A DNA stretch of 64,000 nt from positions 62,001 to 126,000 of the forward strand of contig JAIVFJ010000097.1 of assembly GCA_025765615.1 (NCBI GenBank). The letters run 5' to 3'. Both the position numbers and the translations under genes were made by a program. Shown one piece after another: positions 33,818-45,498 of this stretch. Position 1 is the stretch's first letter. The number at the start of each line of letters is the position of its first letter. Origin of the DNA: Zopfochytrium polystomum. Lineage: Eukaryota; Chytridiomycota; Chytridiomycetes; Chytridiales; Chytridiaceae. Under the pieces are notes generated by a model, which did no database searches, was not told the DNA's origin, and saw only the letters and a list, made by a program, of their open reading frames with translations.

Positions 33818-36722
33818 ATGGATCCGCAGACCCAACTTCTCTATGACCGCAAGTGCGATTCCCAGCTCCCGCGCGGCGTCAAACCCTCGTCCCTCACTAA
33901 CTATCAATATGAATCCCCTCCGCACAAACAATTGATCCAAAAAAAAAAAAACAACGAAATCCAAAAGATCCTGCCTGGCAAAGCAGAGCCCCGGATCCTA
34001 CTACACTCGTGGCAGCAGCAGCGGCAGCAGCATCAGCCGATGGCGGCTCCCGCCAGCGGACTGGGCCGAGGACGCGAAACGACGGCGCCCGGACGCCGTC
34101 GAGATCCGTCGCACCCTGTCGTTTGCGCTGCACGAGCCTAGGCGACAAACGTGCGTTTGGCGAACACTCTCCCTTCTTTTCGATTGTTTGTTGAAGCCCA
34201 TCCTTCACACACAAAAAATCCCTTCCAACAACCAAAAACTCCTAACCACCACAACGCGCAGTACCGCCGACTCAAATCGCGCTGCAGCCGCGCTGCCGCT
34301 ACATGTACCGGCGTTCGAGGACTTTTCGCTATTTTCGCGGTTGCCGCCGCAACGCGCGACGAGATTCGCGGATGCGGTCGCCGGGGCCGCGGCTGCGGCC
34401 GGTGGCGAAAAAGCGCCGTCGCGGCGGGAGCACCGCATCCGAGGCCGGCGAGGTAGTAGTGGCCGCAGAGATGACGACGGTGGCCACGGCCGGGACGACG
34501 ACGGCTACGGCGGGCGCGGTAGAGGAAGCATCGACGGCGATGGTGACGACGGCTGTCGGTGCGCGGCGTGCGTTCGGCGGCGGAGGGCAGATCGAATCCG
34601 CGTGCGAGTAGACGCTTCCGCCGATGCAAATGCCGATTCACCGCCGCTGCTCCTCCCGCTGCCCCTGCCGCCATCGTTGGGGTCCAGCCGTGCGGTGCCG
34701 ATTCGCGATCACAAGGGTGGTGGAAGCAGCAGTAACATCAGCATCAGCAGCAGTAGCAGCAACAACAGCGGCCGTAGCAGCACCAGCGACGCGTCGCATA
34801 TCAGCGGCCGGGCCGAGCAGGGCGACAACCGCTGCAACGGCGGGGACAGTGTCGATGGTGCGGGTCGGAGCAGCGGGTCCGACCGCGAACCGTCGTCCGG
34901 CAGGTCATCGTTGCGGTCCGCGCTGTCGTCGCTTTCGTCGTCGTTGTCGTCCTTGTCCCTAGAGTCGGACGGCGGCAGCGCTGGCTCGACGAGGGGATTA
35001 AGACACGAGGACGAAAATGTTCCGCTGGATTCGCCGTTGGAAGCGCAGAGGATAGTATATACCCCGCGAAGGGGTCCGCTGGTTGCCATCGTAGAGGTGG
35101 ACGAAGAAGAGGAGGAGGAGGAGGAGGGTGATGGAGAGGGAGAGTACGGCGAAGGAAATGGGGACATTGCGTCGCCATCATCGTCGTCATCGCCGACGGA
35201 AGTTCTTTCGCTGGAGATTGATAGCGGGACGAGCGCGAGAGACCTGCCTGTGCCTGGAGAATCGCGTTTAGAACAGACCGAGCCTGTCCATCCAGGGAAC
35301 GAGGAACAGATTGAGAAGGATGGGGACGGCAATCCTGCGCCAGGATGTTGTGGGGTTGACGGCGGCGGCGGCGATGCCGTGCCGTGTGGTCCTTCCGACC
35401 AAAACGTTTTGGCGGGACCATCGCGCCCACCTTCGGTCTTGGGTGTCGTTTTCGCTCGAGAGCTTGCACAGCTGCAGGACCCTGAGTGGATGACCGCGGT
35501 CGGAAGAATGGAGCGGCGAAGACTTGTGGGGCAGGGAGGGTGCCACCTCCATTCTTCGGATGCCCCCATCACGATGGCACCGATGACTGCGAGGCTGGAC
35601 CCTCTGCCGGAACGAGTGCTCGCAGCGACCCAGACCGAGCCACCGGGGCGCAGTGTCGATGCGTCGTCGCAGACCATGGCTTCGGCGAAACGCGACTTCG
35701 CGACGGCCACGGACGTCTCCTCTCTTATACACGCCGCGGTCATGACGGAGACGCTTTCCGCGCCACCGACGAGGACAGCGCATACGGCGTCGCAGACGGA
35801 GACGGCCGCCGTAGCGAGGAGGGATGCGGCTTTGGATCCCCATCTCGAGTGGTTGGAAGGGCGGTGGTTGCGAGGAGGGGATGGCGAAGCGCCACGTGTT
35901 GCCGACGCAGCGACCGCCACCGACGGCGAAGGCGAGACACGGGCGCCCGTGACATTGCCAGTGGTAGAGGCCGAGGCGGCTGGTGAAGCAAGGCGAGCTT
36001 GCAGCGTGGAAGCGGGCAGCAGGACAGAGGTGTGCATTCGTGGTCCTTCCCCGCCGCCCCCGGTTGAATTACCCGATGCAGCTGCTGCGGCGGCGGCAGT
36101 GATGGGGTACGATCTGTTAGATGCAGGCGCCACGCCTCTTTGTGAGAACGGCCACGGCCACGCAGATCGCCTGCTGCCACCGACAGCACCGGCGACTCCT
36201 TCTGACGGCGAGGACATGAGAGAGCAAGAGCCCATCGCGGGGCAAGCGCAGCCACCCGACCGCGCGGTTCTACGTCCAGTGGCAACAGCGGCAGATTCCC
36301 AGGACGGTGCAGGATTCGTGCCGTCCTTTGTTCACTTTCCTGCGGTAAGAAACGCTGTAGGAGTTGCGACGCGATTCTCTGGCGTGGCATCTCCGCCGCA
36401 GCATCGACAAAGCGGGAGGCATCAGCAGCAGCAGCTGGATGGAATGGGCCGTTTGGTGGGAGCGAGGTCTGCACCCGAGCTGAGGAAGGTTGTAAATGCC
36501 GTCGCAGGGAGAGGAGGGAAAGAAGTGGCTTCGCCGCCGTCATCAGTACCGTTCGTGGAGGGCGGCGGCGGTAGCCTGGGGCGGGTGTGTCGCGATCGTG
36601 GGGACGCTGGTGGTAGCAGTGATGGTCGCGGGGGGAACAGCGGCGGTAGCGGCGGCGGCGGCGAGGTCGTGGTCGTCGCAGGGGTTTCCATGCGCGAGTC
36701 GTGGTGGATTCCGCTCAAGTGA
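33818..36722 (+). CDS. Large low-complexity protein with QT-type motifs
   Basis: Unrecognised protein. A model from the ATG at 33818 joins exon 33818-33852 (MDPQTQLLYDRK), exon 33968-34150 (WRLPPADWAEDAKRRRP, EIRRTLSFALHEPRR) and exon 34262-36722, with both introns GT-AG and frame-true, giving roughly 890 residues. Most is disordered: Ser/Gly/Asp-rich, a Glu run (about 35107-35133), and poly-Ala and Gly ends. Between about 35610 and 36030 there is a series of short motifs: AATQTEP, DASSQTM, ATATD, AVMTETL, TASQTE, AATATD and AGSRTE. Their spacing is roughly 15-50 residues. These resemble dynein light chain LC8 sites. It ends SMRESWWIPLK. A 508-codon ORF on the opposite strand is judged a shadow. 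Confidence 0.6.
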
Positions 36723-37233
36723 TGACGTGTCAAAAAAACTTGTGAAGTTGGCCAGTCACGTGTGCCTGTGTCCTTTCTTTTTTTTTTTTTTTTGTTGGTT
36801 CGACCACCAACTCCAACTTTGCCATGTCAGCCAGTCAGACGATCGGACAAGGGACAATGAAATGGCGAGGAGAGCATCGGGAGACAGAAGATTCCTGGAG
36901 ACAGGAAGATAGACAGACCGACAGCGGACAGACAGACAGAGAGACAGACAAGACAGGAAGGTTGCCATCGAGAAACTCGTCAGAGTCGGCCGGACGACAC
37001 ACACTTGCTCACCCACTCACTCACTCACGCACCCTCGCTGTCCTTGCCCCTCGTCCTCGCCCTCGCGCTCGCCCCTTCACGCACACTCGTACTCGCCGTG
37101 CCCGCCTTCCGCCGCCTTTGTCGATCTCTTCTGCGCGCTCTGCTTCGGATCCCCCGCCTCGCCTTCAACTGCGCCGCCCGCCCTCGTTGACCCTTCGGAA
37201 CCAAACTCACCAGGACCGAGAGGAAGCCCTCGT
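36723..37233. other. Spacer with GACA and CTCA repeats
   Basis: Contains a 16-nt T run (about 36778-36793), AGACAGAC-type repeats (about 36908-36950) and CACTCACTCACTCAC (about 37013-37028), then a CG/TC-rich leader into the FEN1 start. No gene. Confidence 0.65.
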
Positions 37234-39665
37234 CATGGGAATCAAAGGTGCGGAAGAAGGCGCCAGGGGTGGAGTATGGCGTGAAGCAAGTCTTCTTCTC
37301 CTCTAGCGTCCTTCTCGTCGACCCCTCTCCCGCGATTCTGCATGCAAAGGATCGAAGAGGGCGAAGATACGTCCACGCTCCTCTCCTCTTTCCCATGCCT
37401 CTCGCTCGGACCTCCCTCTGCTAGTGCTAATCCCTTTCTCGTTGCGCTCGGATCCGCCGTCGCCACGTCTCATTTAGGCCTCTCCAAAGTCATCGAGGAT
37501 AACGCGCCCGGCGCTGTCTCCCACATCGACATGAAGGCGTGCTTTGGGCGCAAGGTCGCAATCGATGCATCCATGTCCATCTACCAATTCATGATTGCGG
37601 TGCGCCAGGCCGACGGGCAACAGCTGACCGACGCGGCGGGCGAAGTGACGAGGTGCGTGAGCGCCCAATGACACAGAGAGGAGAGCGATCGGAAACTTCG
37701 GGAGTTCGAATAAGGTGGACATTTCCCATGATGCTAAAATTGGGCGCATTGCAGCCATCTGCAGGGCGTGTTTTACCGCACGATTCGCATGTGCGAAAAC
37801 GGAATCAAGCCGGTTTATGTTTTTGACGGAAAGCCGCCACAGCTCAAATCAAACGAGGTGCGTTTGCGTGGAGAAAACCCCTCACGTCGACCAGGGGTTT
37901 CATTCGAATTCAACGCGTCTTGCTAACTTTACATTAACTTTTGTAGTTGAAGAAACGCGGCGCGCGGCGCGATGACGCGGAGAAGGAAGCTGCAAAGGCC
38001 GAGGAGGCTGGTACGCTTTGGATGGTTGGAGAGCGCCTTTCAGCGAGCCCGTGTGTGCCGGGTTTCTTTTTTTGACGCAATGTTTCTTGTTCCCAGGCGA
38101 TGTCGAGTCTTTTGACAAGTTTAGCAGAAGAACGGTGAAGGTCACCAAAGAGCAGAACGACGAGTGCAAGCGGCTGCTAAAGTTGATGGGCATTCCGTAC
38201 GTCGAGGTGGGAAGAATGTGAAGGACCACGTTGTTTAATGCGCGCTTCGTGCTTTTTGACATTCTGCTTCTAAACCGACCTCTCGCCATGCCCCCTCCAT
38301 GATTCTATTCCTTTTTTGTGCATTGCAAAGGCGCCGTGCGAGGCGGAGGCGCAATGCGCCGAACTCGCAAAATCCGGCAAGGTTGGTTGTTTCCTTTGCT
38401 TTGGCCCTTGCTCTTGCTCGTTTAGCGAAGCTCCTGCTCATTGCGCGGCACCTTTTTCTTTTCACAGGTGTACGCGGCGGGATCAGAAGACATGGACACG
38501 CTCACGTTTGGCGCACCAGTGCTGATGCGGCATTTGACGTTCAGCGAGCAGAAGAAAATGCCCGTTGCCGTGTACGACTTCAAAAAGGTGCTTGAAGGGC
38601 TCGGTATGGACATGGACCAGGTCGGGAGGGCAGGCTTGCCTCGCAAATGTGTGCTCATACGATTTCCTTGACCACCAGTTCATCGACATGTGCATCCTCC
38701 TCGGTTGCGATTACTGCGACAGCATCAAGGGCATTGGGCCGACGCGGGCCGTGTCGCTGATCAAGGAGCACAAGTCGATCGAGAAGGTGCTCCAAACTCT
38801 GGACGGCAAAAAGTACGAGGTGCCGGCCGACTGGCCGTACAAGGACGCACGCGAGCTGTTTCGGGCACCGGACGTGACTTCGGCGGACGGTTTGGAGGTG
38901 ACTGCATTTTTTTTTTTTTTTTAGTTGTTCATCCCACTTTCATATTGTACATCCCACGGACACAACGCGACAGTTATGATCCCGTCGATTGACAAGCAAT
39001 CTACCTTTTTAGTTTAAGTGGGAAGAGCCGGACGAGCAAGGCGTGGTGGACTTTTTGGTCGGCGAAAAGAACTTCAAGTAAGGAGGGAGTGGGAGAGGGA
39101 GCGAGAGGGAGAGAGAGAAAGAGAAAAAGAACGAGAGAGAGAGAGAGAGCTGTGTGTGTGTGTGTGTGTGTGTGTTTTCATTGCACTCTGACATATGGCG
39201 TTGATTGCTTTTCCGCGCCCTTGATGCTCGTTCACCCCCTCTCGGCTCGGCTCGACATCACAAAAAAAAACAAATTAACAATTTCACATTCTAGCGAAGA
39301 CCGTGTGCGCGCGACGGTCAAGAAGCTGGCCAAGTGTCGTACTACGACGGTGCAGGGACGGCTCGCAGACTACTTCAAGCCGATTGCAAAGGACCCTGCA
39401 GCGTCTACAGCGGCGGCTGGCTTGAAACGGAAGGTTTGTGCTCGGGCGCCACTGTGTATCTGTGTGTGTGTCGGTTTGGAAACCAGAGCGCTCCAGCTGC
39501 TGGAGCCTCACCGCACGTTGATTTTATTTTATCATACTCTTGTTTTTTATTTTGCTCACAATCCCAACCACATAAATCACACACGTTCAGGCACCAGAGC
39601 CTGCGGGGCGGGGCGGCAGCGGCGCGGGAAAGAGCAAGAAAGTTGCACTCGGGAAGCGCAAGTGA
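37234..39665 (+). CDS. FEN1: Flap endonuclease 1
   Basis: Structure-specific 5' nuclease for Okazaki fragment processing and long-patch base excision repair. Exon 1 is only 13 nt (ATGGGAATCAAAG), and a 231-bp intron then joins to 37478, giving [18 protein letters not shown]. Catalytic blocks: [19 protein letters not shown] (N domain Asp); [37 protein letters not shown] (active-site glutamates); [20 protein letters not shown]; and [20 protein letters not shown] with the helix-hairpin-helix. The C-terminus has the PCNA-binding box QGRLADYF and a basic tail ending ALGKRK at 39665. About ten exons, the usual 380-residue size. An intron near 39080-39290 carries GA and (TG)n tracts. Confidence 0.96.
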
Positions 39666-41176
39666 TGAAACCGAGAGAAAGGGGGGAACGCGAAACGGAA
39701 AGAAGGAAAACTGGTAATGGGTGGTCAGGCAAGCATTCCGTACGGCGAGGTGGTTGCCAACAACCTGGCATGCGGGGGGAAATGGTTACGTAAATGAAAT
39801 GAGTATTTAAACCCCTCCTCTCATTTCTGTCTTTGGAAAGTGCACTGGCTCACTTCAGCAAGAACACCACCACTACTGGAGGCTTCCCTCGCCCCGCTTG
39901 TTGCCAAGTTGACGGTGTTCAATGGCCCGGTCCCAATTCTTTTTTGGGCCGAAACATGGCCACGCCGAAAAGATGGTCAAACTGGGGTGGGTGGCAATTT
40001 GGCAAATAGACAGACGGATACAAGATACAATCAATGTATGAAATTTAATAGGGATGCTCAATTTTGACCAAAAGACGCTGAAATGTCCGGCGACAATAAA
40101 ATCAACACAGCGAAGAGTCCTGCGGCCGGGCGTGTCCTGTCTGTCTGTTCCATCGATGGGCTACAGCACACTGGAATTTTCAGTCAGTCAGTCAGTCAGT
40201 CAGGATATTCTCTGGTTGTTGGAAAGGGGGGTGGGTAACAGAGAGACACTCGTTCTTCTTCTTCTTGTTCTTGTTCTTATTCTTGTTCGTCTCTTTTTTT
40301 GCGGCGTTGATCGGGGACCAAGATTGAAAAGAACGAAGACAAGGACTCTGGTTTTTTGGTGATTTTGCTCCATTTTTTTTTTGTCTTGGTTTTTGGCATT
40401 GGGGATAAAAAAATATTTTGGACAAATTTGGCGATGATTGTTTTTGTTTCGTGTTTTGTGAATTTGAGAAAGAGAAGAGAACGAGAGCGAGGGAGAGAAA
40501 GAGAGAGAGAGAGAGAGTGTGTGTGTGTATGTGTATGACTGTGTGTGTGTGAGTGAGGGAGACAGAAGAAATGGCTTGGCGCCTCACACGATCGGTTTCG
40601 TTTGTTTGTTTTGGGTTTTGTTACAGACGAGAGAGGAGAGAAGGAGTGAGGGATCCCAGAAGATGCGGGGCACACCACGACTGAGGGTGTGTTTGTTGTT
40701 GTGGCGGGTTCATGGAGAGCAGACAGAGAGAGAGAGAGAGGGAGAGAGAGAGAGACCGGGCAGACAGACAGACAGACAGGACAGAAGAGCGAGGGACAGA
40801 CAAGAGAATACGGGAAACACAAAAAAAAACAACGAAATTAGTGTAAATATTAATTAAAAAATAAAAAACAAAAAATAAAGAAGCGGGCCCGCCTCACCAA
40901 CACTCGAAGCCGCCGCCGCCGCCGCCACCCGCTACTACTGCAGTCTCTTCGTCTTCTTCCTCTTCTCGATCTCTCCTCTCCTTCTTCTCCCGTCGTCGTT
41001 GTCGTCGTCGTCGTCGTCTTCGTCCCTGCGTTCACCCTGACCTCACTACGCCGAAGCAGCAGCAACTGCCACAAACTACCAAGAGCTCAAACTCGGACCA
41101 ACACCAGCAGAAGCACAACGGAGGCAGCGACAGCAGCAACAGGAGCAGCAGCAGCTCGCCCGCTTTTACCGAAAAA
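39666..41176. other. Long repeat-rich spacer
   Basis: No supported gene in 1.5 kb. It contains CAGT repeats (about 40183-40203), TTCTTG-type repeats (about 40253-40290), GA then GT tracts (about 40490-40555), GA tracts (about 40722-40756) and GACA repeats (about 40760-40780). The end (40890-41176) is rich in CAG/GCC-type triplets before the next ATG. Confidence 0.7.
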
Positions 41177-42328
41177 ATGACAGCATCAACAACAACAACA
41201 ACAACAGCAGCAGCAGCACGAACAACGCCATCGCCACCGTTGCACCCACCAGCAGCAGCAGCAGCTCCGGCGAAAGCGCCCACCGCCGGCAGCGGTAGCG
41301 GCCTCTCGTCGAAACTGGACCAGCTGCTGCTCACCATCGGCGACTCCATCTCGGAGCTGTCGCTGGCGGCGGCCGCGGCCGCCGCCACGACCGCCAACAC
41401 TTTGAACAGCGCCGCGACGGGCATTGATGACCCAGACTCGCCCGTCACGCCGCCGCCGCCGCCGCCGCCTACGGCCAACTCGCGGCGGCTGCAACCTCCG
41501 CCGCCATCCACGACGACGGCGCTCTCCTCTACCTCTTCTACTTCCCCTTCGTCGTATCCCGCCCCCCCCTCGTCCTCGTCACCATCAGCAGCATCGTCAA
41601 CGTTATCTATTTACTCTTCGAACCCATCGGCGACGGCGACTGCGGCCGCCGCGCCCCGCATGCCCTCGACGGCGTCGTCTCACGCCTCGTCGCGCTACAG
41701 CGGCGGCGGCGGTGGTGGCGACGCGGACGGCGGCAGCGGCATCAGCAGCACCCTGACGACGCCGCCGCTCTCTGCGCGGCCCGTGTCGGGCGATGATGCT
41801 GCCTCTTCACGGTCGGTGGCCCACTACCACCACGGTCTGCACGGCGGCTCGTTGGATGCGTCGGCGGCGGCGGCTGCGGGGGGCTTCTCGGTCGGGGCGT
41901 TGATGCCAATGTGAGTGCATACAATTAGATGTTTGCCTTGTGCCTTGTCCCGGCGCACATTGAGTCGGCTCTTTTTCTTTTTGTTCCACTGTTTCGCGCC
42001 TTCTTTTTTTCTCGCTCGCTCGCTGGTCAACCGCGCTGGCCAAAGGGAGCTCCTCGCCCTTCCAACCTTCCCCTCTCTTCTCCGTTTCCCTTCCTCCCTC
42101 TTCCCCTTCCCTAAAAATGAAACAAGGGGAGAGAGGGGCTGTCTCGTGCCACCCCACCACCCCACCCCACCCAACCTGCGCGCCAGACAAGATGAAAGTG
42201 GAATTAGAAGAAGCCTCCACGGGGCGCGGCATTGGAGGCGGGGCCGTGCGGACGCAATTCGACAGTCCAAAACTTGGCCCCGCTAGCAGCTTCTCTCTGT
42301 CTCTCTGTCTCTCTGTCTCTCTGTCCCT

Positions 42329-42378
<50 letters not shown>

Positions 42379-42737
42379 ACGTACGTCTCCCTTGAGTGTG
42401 CGCCTGCCGTCTTTTTTCGCTGCTTCCCACCGGCCGTCGGCACTGCTGCGCGTTGGTTGCCGCATTGGTTGCAGCTCTCTCTCCCCTCGCTCCTCTCTCT
42501 CTTTCTTCTCCCCGTTCATGCAGTCACTGCAACGCGGTCAAGGGGGCCGTGGAGGGGTCCGGAGGGGACTGGGACTGGCGGATCGCACGATATTATGCCT
42601 CCAACGGAGTGACTGGCGGACTGATGGGTGGAAGCATTGATTGTTGATTGGATTGATTGATTGATCGATCGATTCTCAAATGCCGACACACATTACTCAC
42701 GCTCGTGCAGCCAACACACACACACACACACACTGCA

Positions 42738-42787
<50 letters not shown>

Positions 42788-43027
42788 CTCTCGCGGTCTC
42801 GCAGTCTCTCGCGCTCTCTGTCCCTCCCTCTCGTCCTCTTCAATATTTCCTTTTCCAACTAACAACTTTCTTTTTTTTTGGAACCACAAAACAAAAAAAC
42901 AACGAAACAAAACAAAACAACAAAAAACAAAAAAACCTCCCCCCACAATGCGCTCCACGATAAACCCCAATGCCTGCTACCCCGAAACACCGGAAATCGC
43001 GCTTTATTACTTGTTCATTGAATTCCG

Positions 43028-43082
<55 letters not shown>

Positions 43083-43142
43083 TGCGCAACGACCCACTAC
43101 AACTACCTACTACTACCTACTACCTACTACCTAATGCAACGT

Positions 43143-43175
<33 letters not shown>

Positions 43176-44562
43176 CAGTTGCGTTTTCCATGGCTACCTG
43201 CACAAGCTTGGAAACGGTGCATGGAAGAAGCGCTTCTTCGTCCTGCTCGAGGACGCGCGCCTGTTCCTCTACCGGAACAGCGACTCTGCCGAGCTGCCCC
43301 TGACCTTCCTGCCCGTAGGCTTTGTCGCCGGCTCAAAAGACCCAGCCGCAGGCGGCTGGAACATTGACGTCCGCGGCGACGGCGCCGACGAGTCCGGTGC
43401 CATCGTCGAGCGCAGGTGGACCCTCAAGTGCGTTGACGAGACCCTGACCTTCACTTGGCTGAACCACCTCAACAACACTTCGCGCCTGCGCGTGTCGTCG
43501 TCGTCGTTGTCCTCCTCTTTGCCGTCCTCGGTCGTCGCCGCCAGCTCGCCCGTCGCCGCGACAAAGTCGTCGCGCTCCTCGGCCACAAACTTCACCCCAA
43601 CGTCCTCCGACGCCGCCGCAGCCGTGCTATCGCCGTCCTCGATCCCGTCCTCCCCGCGCGCGCGCTACGCCAGCGGCGGCTCCGCCATCTCCTCGGACCG
43701 AACCTCTTTCGACTCGCCTCGCCATCACAACACCTACATGATGCACCCGCACCCGCAGCAGCCGCTTCCGGCCTCGCCCATCGCCGCAATGTACCGCCGG
43801 TCCGGCTCCACCGCCGGCATCGACTTTTCCGGCGGCGGTGACTCGTACTCCCCCGGTCTGTCAACGCCCCCGCCCCCGGCCGTGCCAAACATTTACGCCG
43901 GTGGAGTCGGCGGAGTCTCGACGGCGGCGTCGGCGGCGTCAGCGGCGGCAGCGGCGACGCTGGACGAGCGCGAAAACCTCCAGCGGCGCCAGTACGAAGA
44001 GTACATGGCCGCCCAGGCGCGACGCACGGCGGCGGCGCAAGCGCAGGCGGCGGAACTGCAGCAACAACAACAACAACAACAGCAGCAGCAGCAACTCCTC
44101 AATAATGCTCGCGGCGGCCACAACGCCGCTTTCCCCCTGATCTCGACGGCGAACGGTGGCGGCGGCATGGGCTCCGGGCCGGCGACGACACCGTCCCCGT
44201 ACAGCGGCGCCGGCGCCGGCGCCGGCGCGCCGTTCCAGTTCCCGAGCCCGGCCGCCCCCGCGCCCGACCCGCGAGACGTGGTGGCGGCCACCAACACGGC
44301 CGCGGCGCTGTCCAGCATCTTTGGACTCGCGGTCAACATTCCTGTGTCCGGCGGCGGGGGCGGGGGCGGCGGTGGCCTCGGTGTCCACAGCCCCGTCGTG
44401 CCCACTGCTGGGTCCGACCGCGGGCGCAAAGGGTCCCTCGCGTCCGACGACAGCGGCGGCGGCATGGGCGGCGGCTTGTTCAAAAAGTCCCAGCAGAACA
44501 GGGCAAAAAGCAAGTCCCGGGCCGGTCCGACGCTCAACAATGTGTTGGACATGATCAGCTAG
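41177..44562 (+). CDS. Pleckstrin-homology domain protein, low-complexity
   Basis: Probable membrane-phosphoinositide or protein-binding scaffold. Exon 1 (41177-41910) is Thr/Ala/Pro/Ser-rich with one ordered-looking helix, LSSKLDQLLLTIGDSISELS. A 1.27-kb intron (41911-43178) full of CT tracts joins in phase to ICVFHGYLHKLGNGAWKKRF. This is the start of a PH domain (to about 43475) with LFLYRNSDSAELPLTFLPVG and RRWTLKCVDETLTFTWLNHL; the conserved Trp is in the last helix. The tail is Ser/Ala/Gly-rich with a Gln run (about 44059-44093, partly CAA/CAG) and ends ...LNNVLDMIS at 44562. The exact PH subfamily is unknown. Confidence 0.82.
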
Positions 44563-45424
44563 CGGGGGCGCTGGTTGCTGTTTGTTGAGTTGTGGGAGTG
44601 ATGGTGCGGTTTGTTCTTTTTGTCTGTGTGTGTGTGTGTGTGTGTGTGTATGCTTGTATCGCACCTAGTCGTCTTTCTCCTCCCTTTTTTCTCTCCTCGC
44701 GCTACATATGCGTGTTTGTGTGACATCCTTATTTTTTTTCCCCCTTTCGTTTTTCCCCATCTTGATAAAGCTTTTTCTTCTCTCTCACCATCTCTTTCCA
44801 ACCTCCAACCCTTTTTCGTTCGTCTTCTCCTCTTTCGCCCCTTTTCTTCCCGCCTTTTCCTTCATCCTCTTTTTTTCTTTCCGGCAAAGCAGTCCGCCAG
44901 CGGCCTGTGCGGTCATCCCTCTCTATCTCTATGTCCTATCCGTCTCTATTTCTCTCTCTCTCTCACTCGTTCTTTTTTCGCACTCGCGCTTTCGCACACT
45001 CTCTCTACTTGGCTCTTTTTTCCTTTCCTCACGTCCTTCCAGAGACTTGCTCCTAATCGTGTTACTGAGGCTGCTGCTCGTGTTTTTTTGTTTCCCCCAA
45101 CCTTTCTTCTGACCGTTTTTTTCTTTACGCTTCCGGAACGCGTTGTCGGAGGGGGGAGGTGGGGGAAAGGAAAGTGGTCAGGGTGTGTGTGTGCTGCGCG
45201 TTTCTCGTACCGGCACTTGCCCCTGTTAGGCGCTTTCTATTTCTTAGTTTTTGCTGCTGCTTTTGCGTTGCATTGCTTTCGGTTTCCGAAATGTAACATA
45301 ACCTATCCCGTGCGCCCATATCCCTCTCTTTCATTCAATGTTTCTCTCTCTCAACAGTGTGTTTGTGTGATCGACGTGAAAACGCCTCTCATTGAGTTCA
45401 CTTGTTTGCCTTGTCAAGGGACTT

Positions 45425-45484
<60 letters not shown>

Positions 45485-45498
45485 ACATCCAGTCCACC
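44563..45498. other. Spacer with (GT)n and a (CT)n leader
   Basis: A (GT)n tract lies at about 44624-44648, some 60 bp after the PH gene stop. The rest is strongly pyrimidine-rich on the plus strand. A (CT)n tract of about 53 nt at 45431-45483 lies 15 bp before the TRMO start codon. One long plus-strand ORF (44611-45984) crosses this region only because CT-rich DNA lacks stops. Confidence 0.7.

Noticed and set aside
34709..36235. 508-codon minus-strand ORF opposite the QT-motif gene
   Set aside because: The plus-strand frame is longer, joins two upstream exons in phase and ends in a natural tail. The minus ORF is a GC-rich shadow of Ser/Pro/Arg text.
37700..37715. GTTCGAAT as a tRNA B box near 37.7 kb
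   Set aside because: It lies in a FEN1 intron with no A box or cloverleaf around it.
42657..43367. 236-codon ORF rich in Ser-Leu within the PH gene intron
   Set aside because: Produced by CT microsatellites. The region is better explained as the 1.27-kb intron joining the two PH-gene exons.
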